64,000 nt of DNA from Lineus longissimus (Eukaryota; Nemertea; Pilidiophora; Heteronemertea; Lineidae). The DNA lies in contig NC_088318.1 in the NCBI RefSeq assembly GCF_910592395.1, positions 11,408,349 to 11,472,348 of the forward strand, in the 5' to 3' direction. Shown in pieces: positions 1 to 12,000 of this stretch; the stretch's first letter is position 1; every line of letters starts with the position of its first letter. Under the pieces are notes generated by a model, which ran no database searches, had not been told where the DNA came from, and worked only from the letters and a program-made list of their open reading frames with translations. The position numbers and the translations under genes are program-made.

Positions 1-3000
1 CATGCCGGCGGTCATGTTGCGGACCATGTGGTGGGCAGCCATTCTCATACGGCCCTCTTCGGGGTCCAGGGCGAAATCCTTAAAGAGAGAGACATACATA
101 TTCAGGTATCACACATTGGAATCTCAATTAGTGAACAACTCTGCCAAAAGGTTAACCTTTTCTAATCAGGACATGGACTTCGGTTTCAAAGTTCTCATTG
201 ACTCAAATAGACCTCAGTTATCCAGACACTTCACTGTCAAGCCCAGCATTATTCTGTCCCAACTTCAGTGTGAGCAACAATGCAACTGATATTGCAACCA
301 TCAACTACCTAAAGACCTGAGTACAAACCTTTTTGACAATCTGCTCACAGGTGGTCAGAGCGATTTTGATCGATCTCTCCACAACTGGTGGGAGGAGGTC
401 TTGGACCGAACGCTCAATTGCTGGGCGGACATATTGCTTCAACTGTGGGTTGGTCTGGAATAGTGCGATCTGAAAAGCAAAATGTCAAAGGTCAAGGTTA
501 AAAGATCTTTGTGTGATTCTAGAAGTGACAGAGAGCTGCATTGAAACAGTATATAATTGCTCAGAACTTCTGATCAGTCATGAAAATTCAGACCGTCCTA
601 GTTAATGTTTTCATCAAAGCATAACATAGTAGAAGCAAGCAGACGCTCTGAAATATTGCTACAAATTGGCAGATAACTAGTCCAATGAACAGACGAATGT
701 GAATAGACCAATTGGCTATTTCGCCGCTGACCTTGCAACTTTACTGCGCAACTTACTTGTTCGTTTATCACAATATGAGGAACGAGCCCGGTAAACGATG
801 ACGTATTGATGTCCATGAACGTGAACTGAGGCTGTGGCGGTGCCGTCGCTGATGCGGATGTTGTTGTCGTTGCCACGCCAGAGCTCGAGACCACCGTGGA
901 GACAGTCGGGGTCGTGATTGCCGTCATCATTCCGCCGGCGGAGAGGTTCATGTTACCAGCGATGTTGCCGGCCATTCCCGATGCGACAAGGGACGCGTTC
1001 AGTCCCGCTGAGAAGCTGTTGGTTCCCGACGGAGGCATCAGACCTGGAGGAATACATTTGATGAAGTGAAAACTCTCCTACCAGTGATATTTTTTCTTCA
1101 TCGTCAAAATGAATCTGCTCAGAGCCAAAATCAGTCATGAAAAGTCAGACCGTCCTAGTTAAAGTTTCATCACAGCAGAAATTTGGTTTTGTATATCAAT
1201 TCCAATCAACCTAGAGTAACAGTAAACTTGCCACCAAGAGCTAAGAAGAAAGGACAAAACCTCACATGTATGTAAGGACTCAGTGTGACAGCAGTATAGG
1301 TTTCTAGATGAGATTATTTAGCAGTTTGTGCTAAAGACTTACAACCAATCCAGATGGCAAACTGTATGGAACAAGGAGAAACTGCAACTGACTAATGCCT
1401 GTTAGAGGCAAACACAAACCGTCTAGAGCAACCTCATGTAGGAAGAAAATTATCAAAGAACCAATCTATGATTACCTGACGGTGGTAGGAGCGATGACTG
1501 CTGAGCACCGGCTGCTGTCGCTGCAGCAGCTGCGGCCGCCACAAGGGCAGCTGTCTGTGCTGCTGCCTGGTTGTCCTCCTGGAGAGTTGGCGTGGGCTCT
1601 TTGATCTTGCCTCGCGAGGAGAGCTGGTACTCTAACGTCGCTAGCTTGTCACGATTGCGTAGATAGCGTGGATTCTTTAGCGACTACAAGACAGGGAAAG
1701 TACGCGAATGACATTAATACAAGAGATAACTGGTTCGTTTGATAAATAGCAAGTAAAATGTCTGAATCAAGTCATCACAGGCAACGCCAAAATAAAAGCC
1801 TGTTTATTATCGAGTCAGCTGAAAGTTAAATGTAAACAGGTCAACCAGATTTAGCTCATGAGACACTCTTTCTTTCATGTATTCTTGACAAAATATCAGT
1901 CTTAACCTGTTACTACTCTTAGCCAACTCACAGTGGTAAAAGGATCAACAACAACAACATGCATAATCAATATTTCTCACACTCACATTGATGTCTAAGT
2001 TAAGCGCCTTGCATAAGACCTCAATCTCAAACTTCAGGTTCAACTTGAGGTCTGGCTCCTGGTGCAGTTCGTACAGTATATTCATAATGCCCATGGTCCA
2101 TGGGTTAGGAGGCTTGAAGACCTGCAAACACAATGCAATGAAAGATTCCAGACAATAAACCATAGCCACCGTAAGGAATTTTTTTCGGGACATAGACTTT
2201 TGAGATGAGCAGACTAGCGGCCCAAAATCTGCTCAGAATAACTTCTTATCTCACTCAGTCATGTTGTTTCAGACTGTGTCACATCAAATGTTTTCATCAT
2301 AGCAGACAAAATGCAACAATCTGTATTTCTCTGGACAGAACATCAAAGTATTGAATCAGTTCCCAAACAATGTTGCCTCTGGTAGTGTATAATATCAGCA
2401 TCATCCAGAGTTCATATGATTCTTCTTCTACAAACACTCTGAAGACTACCCCCGACCACAACCTCACCCGACGTTTACATGATTACCTACCTTACTTTTA
2501 GCACATGATTCAACGACTTTGGCAACAAAGGGCACTACATACAGTAACTCCTGTGCCCCCTTGTGGTAGGCTTCGTAAACAAGCGACTTTAGGTCAATAT
2601 CCTGGAAGAAAAAGGTTTACCGTAAATGCAGATATTCAAACTCCAAGACAAACAGCTACCCTCGCAGAGACAATACTTGGTTAGTGGTAAGCACGAAACT
2701 CCATCTTACCAAGTTTTAAAGGTCATTGGAGAACAAGGGACTTCTTTGGAATAGAACTTGAAAGTGACCAGTGAACTGGGAGACTTTGGCTGGTAGGTTT
2801 CGGGTTGCCTATGAACCTGGAGTGTGACTATGTCCTACGAGTGTGCACCACATTCCATCTTGGACGATATCACAAGATTGTACTTACAATGTGTAAGATC
2901 GGCTTGTTTTTGCCCAACGTCAACAAGCCGAGCCAATGACCAAGATTCTTCAGCAGTGATCTGTCGGAGAAGTTAGCCACGCCCTTGTCACTTCGAAGTA

Positions 3001-6000
3001 AAACCTGGCAATGGAAATAATTCAATATAAATGGCATTGTTTGCCGGGATGAATAGTATTTCAATCATTTTGCACTCTGAAGATGGTATCGCTTTAGCAT
3101 ATCACTACCAAGAGTTTGGCAGTAGGCAGGACCAGAACCAGAAATACTACTGGTCATACGAATGAGACATAGATTCATCACAGCTCAATCCTCAACTCTA
3201 CGTAAAATCACAAAATATGTTTTAAAACCCCGACTTACATTTCCTCATCTTCTTTCGTCATGGGCAATAACCCATATTAACGCACTTTCTAGCACAGTGT
3301 TGTACAGGCACACTTACTCAGACTGGAGCAAAACTCTTACCTTGATATTTCTAAAAGTCTCCTTGATGACCATACCAATAATGCCCCAGTTGTTGTGCAT
3401 ATGGTCAATGAAGTTGGCGTAGAGGGTGTGGAAGTTAGGCTCAATACTCGCTCTCTTCATGACCAGGTATTGCGAAACCCACGGCATGTGTTCCTCAGAC
3501 ATAGCTTCCTTCAACTCCTCACTCTGAAAAGGTCAAGGTCAGACCATGTGACAACCGGACAAAACTTATCAAAGACAATCACATTTTACACGTTTACTTT
3601 CAGACGAACTGCAGAAATGAGAGACCCTTTCAGGATGGAATAACAGAATATCTCCAAAAATTGTAAATGCCACATCCCTGCTCTTACCTTTTGTGCCATG
3701 TTCGACTGCGAGAGATTATTGAAGATGAAGAACACTTTATCCTGCACTGCCTCCCGTGGTACACATATCTCCTCCTTCCCCTCCGTACCCGCAATCAGCG
3801 TGTCGATATTCGTTGTATTGGCAATCGACGGCTTTGCAATCGTTTTCGAGATCGCAGCTTGCGTTGATGTTGTCGAACTTGGCGCAGCAGCAGCAGACGT
3901 CGTGACTGGTGTGGTCGAAGCAGCAGGGAGTGGCGATGGTGTGCTCTGGCTGGGTGTGGCCGGACCTTGCGGTCGATTTGGCGGCTCCTGACTCCTTGCA
4001 CCGCACTGTACGTACTGGAAAAGAAGGGGACGACATCAATAGACCTTGGTCCAGAAGAAGTTATCAGAAAGTCTCAATCATTACCATGATAATTGGAGCA
4101 TTCTTATCTTTTAGATTTCACGATACCTTGAGATAGATCACAAAGGTTGGAGTTTTCAGTATCTGCCAAGTGATCTTCACACTACTTGCCAACACTGTTT
4201 TTGTACACCTATTTCACTAACTGTCCACCAACTATCAAGCAAACCTTCATCGCTATTGACATCAGCTTTTATCTGGTTTTAACACGTAGCTATGTTTGTA
4301 GCTAGCTATGTTTACATGTCATGATGTAGCTCCCAATGTCCTGGATGTGCGATGCGATGACTATCCAGAGTTTGAACTAACGTCCAGATTATACGCATAA
4401 GCTCTTTCAACCACCTTGCTACACAAACCAACGTACCTCAATAAGATGCGGTGGGAACTGATTGAAATGTGGTATCGATGCCAGATGCTGGCAATACTGT
4501 GGGTAATCCTTCAGTCTCGTCTTGAAACGATCCAACGCAGCGATGCCAAAGTTGTACATCTTAGCCCCGTACGGTTTCTTCAGAGCTTCCAGCACAAACC
4601 GTAATGCTATACCCAGAGACATGTACGTGACTAGGCCCTGTTCGATGATGCCGCCAAACAGTACGGCAGTCGTGTGGAGTTCTTTGTCTGGGTACTGGGG
4701 GAAGAAGCGGTATTCCTCAAACAGATTCCTCAGCATACAATGGAACACCTCCTGCAAATAGAAGTCATAGTTTGGCATCCAATAAGAAGAATTTGATGTC
4801 ATTTCAACTGAAATTCATGGAATCAACACGACCAACCCTGTAATCTTTATTATCTTCATAGCGGCTACAGCGTTCAATATATCATTATTGCTGCATTCAT
4901 ACAATTTTTTCTAAGCAAAGAAGGAACATTGGCTCATCAGTCTTACACACCAGTGTCCACCAGCAAAGACAACCTACACAGTAACAAGCATGAAAAGAAA
5001 TACCTTACTTTCAAAACACATCTTGAATACCCTGAACTTTCCATACAATAGATCGGAAGAGGTTAATCAGCTTGCTTTGATACATTTTGATTACCACAAG
5101 CAGAGTGGGAAAATTGATGCTAGTCAAAATCTTCACCCTACGCGACTTCATTAATGAATGACTGATGTTTACGTGACATCATCTGCTAAGAAATAGGACT
5201 CGACCTCAGCAAAAGCAATGCCCTGATCATTCAATTCACTGATGAAGACGCATAGGTACAATCATTTCCAAACTTTGCTTAAGACAGAATGTTATTGAAT
5301 TCGCCCCTTTCCATATGATTTTGTTATGGCAGAAACAAACACACAAGTCACCTATTTTGTTGCCCAACATCAGAACTCCACCACCTGAGGTGCTGATCAG
5401 GAAAGAGGCAAATTCCACATACGGATATTTCTGATATGTAGTGATGGATTATCAAAGTAGGAGATTACTAATGCCACGCTAAACACTTACAGTCAGGAAG
5501 ATACAGAGAAGGAGAAATTGACACAGAACAGAGAGACACCAAGACAAGATCCACCTGGACACACAGACACCGCTTGACCAGACACGGGAAGGGCGTGGGT
5601 ACGATCCAATCAGAATCGACCAACGCCATTTTAAAATAATCGTCAGTACCTTCTTAATGCCCACCTTCTCTTTCCTGTCAGAGGAATCCTTGAAGCGTTT
5701 CAACATGTCGAGGACCTCGTCGATCGAGATGGTCGGATGCGGCGGATGGTTGTAGATGCGCTGGAAATACGAGTTTGCCTCGTCCTCGATCTCCTTGGAG
5801 AACTGTTGGTTCATCTCGGGGAAGATGCTCGACATGTCACCCGCTGCAGCTGGAACAAAGCTTCCAGTATTACACTTTCATAAACTACTTCTCATCAGCG
5901 CACATTACAATGGTAACAACAAAGAGCTCAGATCAAAAAATTGTAATCATGAAGTCATACGAACGAGACAATTATATCATCATGGCTCAGTGGAGTAAGG

Positions 6001-9000
6001 CGGTTTTGGTTATTCTAAGCAGATGACAAGTTGTGCACATTGGAGAGATTTCATTTAAAAGAGCAAGTCAACTTGGTAAGACGTTCATCTTTAAAACAGA
6101 TCAGGAAACAAAACTCCAAAGAATTTGAACTTACACTCTCCTTGGCGCAGCCTGTCGGCCGTCTGCTGTGTCTGTTGTTGCTGTTGTTGTTTCATGGCAG
6201 CGGCGGCACTGAGGGCACCGAGGGACGGCGTCCCACTGGAGGCAGTCGAGCGGCTCATTGGCGTCGACATTGGCATGGTCGTCTGCATGGAGAGACCTAA
6301 CAACAAGGGAGACAAACTTTTTAGATAATGAATTTTGAAGTGATTTGGCATGTTATTTGAGAGAAGTATTTATAATCAATCTAGTGCAGGCCTAGAATTT
6401 CAATTCAATTGGTAGAGAAATACTTCATCATGAAAAAAGAAGAACATCTCATACTTCAGTTGTTATTCAAATTCTGCCAAGAGACAGTCTCATGTAATAC
6501 ACTTCCAACTACATTCCCCCAACCCCCGGGTACCAAAGACAACTAACCTTGTAACTGTGTCGCCAAAGATTGTGTGGCCAAAGATTGCATTGAATAGCTT
6601 GTCTGCGCCTGTCCTTGGGCCTGGGACTGACCTGGGAAGGGCAGGCCCTTCGCTGGGGATCCCGGTGTCGTGTTGAGGGGACCAAGGCTTTGGGGGAAGC
6701 CGGGCATGTTGGGAGCTGACACTGATGAGGGCATGGTGGTGCCGAGGCCAAAGTTACCATTAGGGCCAAGCTGATCCATCTGGAAGAGACAAGGTTAGAA
6801 TTTGAACCAACGGAAATTCTCAGATAGTTTCCACCAGCCTTAACAAAAGTGGTAAGCGAAACCTGAGCTAGAATGGAATAAAACCTCTCTCTATAGCGGT
6901 TAAAACCTGTTCATCTAGAGCTCCAATCAAACTGGAAGATCCGTCTGCTATGAATCAGCGCAAGTTTTTCACTGCATCTGGTCTTACCGGGTTATTGATG
7001 GCACTGCCCATCCCTTGGTTCATTGGTTTGGCACCGATCGCCCCCGGAGGTGGCAGGCGTTGCTTCATCATCATGTTAGCATTAGCTACCATGGTCACGA
7101 TGGCATCTGTCAACTCTGGAGCCACGAGACTGCTACAAGGGAAATCAGGTCAATAAATGAATAAATATGTAAATTCTCAGCTTAACACAAAAAATATACA
7201 TAATCAATTGCATATTTGCAATGGTATGAAAAGCACCCATTCTGAGTTTTGGCCACCCCAAGATATCTTTTGGAGCCACTGCCCCCAAACTCACAAAAAT
7301 TGGTTCATTGATAGCACTTCACACAAAGGAGCTCAGATGTCTTATGTAATCTTTGCCAGCATGACACTGGTCATACGAACGAGACATGGATTCATCACTG
7401 CTCAACCTGTGCACATCATCAGGAGAACTGACCCCCCCCTCCCCAAGTCCTCAAAGGTGTTCATATTTTGTCTTTTTGAAGAAGTTAGCCAACCGTTTCT
7501 GATGTGATTTCCCTCGACTTACCTGCAGCAGGCCTGGAGACATGCCAACATCGTGTTAAACGTGTCTGCTGGTAGTAATTGGTTCTTTGATTGTGGATGC
7601 TGTGGGTCCTCCTTCATAGCGCCACCTACTACCTGAGGGCAGCGACGCTTCAGGAAATTGACGACTGATTGTACGAATGGTTCCTGTAAAACAGAGTGGT
7701 AAATTGTACCGTGGTTTCAGTTTCAATCCAATCTTCCTAAAGTGACGACCAACTCAACTCCTCAGTTTGAAATAGACTATTGTGAGCTCAGATCGCTTTT
7801 GCTAATCAGCGCCCGCACACAGAAATACACTGCATGCAGGCTGATCATATTAACGAGATATAGAATCATCATAGCTCAAGAAGAATCCAAAATATTCTGA
7901 TTCTGGTCAACATGTGTTGACCAATGCTGGTCTTGTCAAGTCAGTTATACACCGGATATCACATACCTGGAGACCAAAATCCCCAATTGTTACCAAAACA
8001 AGGACAAGATGGACTTACCCCATGTTCTCTGATCTTATCACCCAACCACTTGTCCAGTTTGAGATATTCCCTCCTGGAGGCGAGGCACGCCAGGTCGATC
8101 ACAAAAGCAAATGGCGTGGCGTTCAACAACATGGATAGTGCCTGAAATAGCAAGGAAATGCCAGATATAAGAATCCATCAAGAGAAAACATTCAACAAGA
8201 AAGGCTGACTATGATGGAAATAGTTCAATCTGGGTATGGATGATATCTGCAACGTCAAAAGAATCAGAGCTCAGGCTAAAAATCTAATCAATGCGTGCGG
8301 ACAGAATAACCCTGTCAGCCCACTAGTCATATTAACGAGATAATCATTCATCATAGCTCTATATTTTCTCGACAGGAAACTATTTTACCAGAAGCATTTC
8401 TTCTTGTAAATCTATAACCAATAACTGCTTCTTTGAACAGCTAAAGCCAAGTGAGTCACGAATAGACACTTCTATCAACCAACATTCGCTTTCTCACCTT
8501 GAGATCCTGTGCCACGTCCAGTATCCTGGAGAGTCTGACCTGGTCGTGGTGGTCTCCTCGCATGTACCACTCAGCCATGGAATGCATTATCAGTGTCCGA
8601 ATCGTTGTCGACTGGCCCTACAAACATAACAAAGACACAAGTCAACTATTTCGTGTAAACTGTATTACCAAATGTGACCCTTCACAGCAAAACCAGGCGC
8701 ATGTTGTACAGAAGATGAGCCTAAATGACACCAGGATATATTGGAAGAAATTGATGAGCTCACATTTCACAAAAGGCAGACAATAGAGAAATGAACAAAC
8801 AGTCCGTCTCAACCTGTCAAGCTCAGAGCGACATGTACCTCGTTTTGCTGTGACGGGTCACAAATGTCAACTTTATCAATTTCAGCTCGGAGTCCTTACT
8901 CCAAGTATCTTCAAGGGTGGCCACATGGCAGTTTACTCATAGTTCTAGTTCTAATGTGGCTCAGAACTAATCAAACCCAATGTCTCTTGGTAAGACATTT

Positions 9001-12000
9001 AGCACTCAAACAACTATATCACTGTCCAAAGGATTACGTCGTGGTGATGGATGAATTGGCTCCAAAGGAGCAAAACTCTGCATCTTACCTGGCAGTGCCA
9101 AGCATAATGTAAGACTATTGCCGAGTTCTGGTGATTCCCGAGGAAAGTTGGCATCAGCGTGGAGATCAGTTCATGCTTCAGTGTGTTCCAGTTTGGTTGA
9201 GGCTGAAAAAAACAAACCAGAATTTATAAATCGATGTTTGCCACGCACAGTTTGGTTGTAAACAGTATTTCATATACACGCCACCAATTGAAGCATTCCT
9301 GTGATTTGGCATCAGCTGAGAAAACAGACAAGCCAGTCGGGCAAAAACTCAGTGCCTGGCATTTAGAGACAGAAGCACAAAGGCAGAACGTGATGCATAC
9401 TTACAGCGATCTGTAACAAAGCTAGCACCAACATATCCGGGCAGTGTTGAATCGGAAACTTGAAAAGCTCGGAGACCAACTGATAGTGACCAGCTTCTGA
9501 TAGTCTCAGGAGTGTCTCAACTAGATCTAGTGATTTCCTGAAGAGAGGAAGAATATGCTGGTTTTAAGTCATTTTTAACACTATAACACAATGAAATGGC
9601 CAGGGCCATTGTGCTCACCTCATGTGGAGGAAAGATGGATAAAGAGCATGGTCTTGTGTCATGTAGTGTTAGGTTTGATGTAGGTCCAAGCAATTACAAT
9701 TTCCCCAAAATGGCCAATTTACAGTACATTCGACCTCTGTGACCTTGAAAAGTAGGTCAAATCAAAGAAGACCCGGGTGACACATTGTATGGTTGTTAGA
9801 ATTAGATGTACCTATGATATAAAATTGGTGCCAATCGGGCAAGTCATTACTAGGAATAATGGCATTTTGAAGAATTTAGGATTTGGCACCCTCCCTGGAG
9901 GCCAAACGGCAAATCAGATCGCACCAAACTTCGGTACCTGAGATCACCTGACCAAGGGGTACATGTGTACTTAATTTGTGATCAATAGTCATTGCAGTTA
10001 AGAAACGTGCCATTGTTACGGCCTGACGGCGAATTTACGCCATTTGACCTCTGTGACCTTGACAAGAAGGTCAAATTAAAAACCTGTGTGACATATACTG
10101 TATGGTGGTTAGATGTACCCATGATATCAAATTGGTGGCAATCGGGCAAGAAGTTAAGGAATAATCACATTTTTAAGGTTTTTGGATTTTGCCCCCTGGT
10201 GGTCAAGTGGTGAATCATATTGGACCAAACTTCGGTCCCTGAGATCAGCTGACTAAGGGGTAAATGTGTACCAAATTTGGTATCAATAGTCATTGCAGTT
10301 TAGAAACGTGCCATCATTACATCCTAACGGCCAATTTACACCATTTGACCTCTGTGACCTTTAAAAGGAGGTCAAATCAAAAACCCGGAGGATATATGAT
10401 GCACCTTTGCTAGAAGTACCTACCATATTTTTTTCAAAATTTCCCGACTACTATTGAGGGAGATATTGCATATTTTCACTTTTAACGTTTGGCCCCCTGG
10501 TGGCCAAACCATGAAACGAATCGGACCGAAACTTGGTCTCCCAGGTGTCATTACATAAGGGTACATGTGTACCAAGTTTCAACTCAATAGCTTTAACAGT
10601 TACGAAACGTGCCCTGCTAACGGACGACGGACGACGACGACGACGACGACGACGACGGACGCCACGGTATGGGATAAGCTCACCTCTGCTAAGAGGTGAG
10701 CTAAAAACCTGAAGGTTTTTCAAGAGAATTGAGCTCAGATCTTTGATGTAATCTTTGCCAGCATACCGCCGCCAGTCATACGAACGAGACATGGATTCAT
10801 CATCGCTCAAATATTCAGTGGAACATCTCCAATAAGGACACCCTTGGCCTGGGGACTGACAAGTGCTGTCTGAATATTAAGCGTTTAGTGAGCGAGCTCC
10901 GGTAATGTTTGACAACGACGACTCACCAAGTTGCGATCTCTCTATTCTCATCATCAGGCGGCATCTTCAAAATGTCTATCACAACTGTATGACACTGATA
11001 ATCCGCAAAACAGAACACATCAGGGTACTTCAACGACTGCGTGATCCAAGAGAGTTGTCCCTCCGAGTTCTTCCAGTGCCGGTAGATGAACTCGACGGGA
11101 AAGATATCCTGGATGCCCCTGAAGAGAGCTTGGACTAACAGTCGGAATCCTTGCTTGCTCAGGATCACAAAGCCTGGATGGTCGAGCTCACCCACCACCT
11201 CTTTCCAGTTGAGATGAGGAGCCTAGAGAAAATGGAAAAGTTATCTTTACCGACAGCTTTAAAGAGCGGTACTTGTGAAATTTAGTGACTACTATTCTAG
11301 AGCTCAGACCTTTGATGTAATCTTTGCCAACATAATGCTGGTCATACGAACGAGACAAGAATTCATCACAGCTCAATAATCAATTGAAATAGGTCAACAA
11401 ACATCAGGGACAAGTGTATCAATAAGTGTGCTTAACGGGTGAAATCTGGTAAGGGATAATATGAGCGAATATTATGACAACGATGATTCCTTTATGCTGA
11501 TAGGTGTGAAGTACAGTTCTTCATCAAACAAATAGCTGAATTCAAGGAGATAAGGCACGAAATATTGGGCACTTCTAGATAGCTTACCAGATCCTGAACA
11601 ACCTGTACAAACACGTCAACGTTCCACGTGGCCAGGCCGCCATTATCCTGTTTCTCTTTGGACTCTCCCCAGATGCTCCCTCCGGGTTGGTTGATCGACT
11701 GGGAAAGAAAGGTGGGAGGAGGATCAATAATGGTACCAAAGAAGAGGGAAATGTGCAAGAAACAAGCCAGACAGCGTTTCTTTCCAGGCCACACTGGGTA
11801 TGTCCTGCAAGGCTTGAGATGCCGTGCTTGGCACCAGTTATTGAAAACACTATATATAATGTAATCCTGGCCAATGATTGCGTTTAGATAATTATCTTTC
11901 AGGAGTTTTGAGCTCAGATCAAATAACTTATTAACCAGCACCAACACACTGAAGTACACAGTATGAAGCAGTCATATTAACGAGATATTAAATCATCATC

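Noticed and set aside
2602-2887. H/ACA snoRNA like human SNORA46/50 in a CNOT1 intron
   Set aside because: Some hairpin potential, but no convincing H box and ACA tail by eye.
8820-8900. Possible C/D snoRNA in the CNOT1 intron 9088-8612
   Set aside because: CTGAGC is present, but no good C box and only a weak stem.
10451-10810. Open frame over the snoRNA at 10729 and the GAC tract
   Set aside because: It is spliced-out CNOT1 intron sequence, and the arginine run is just the GAC microsatellite read in another frame.
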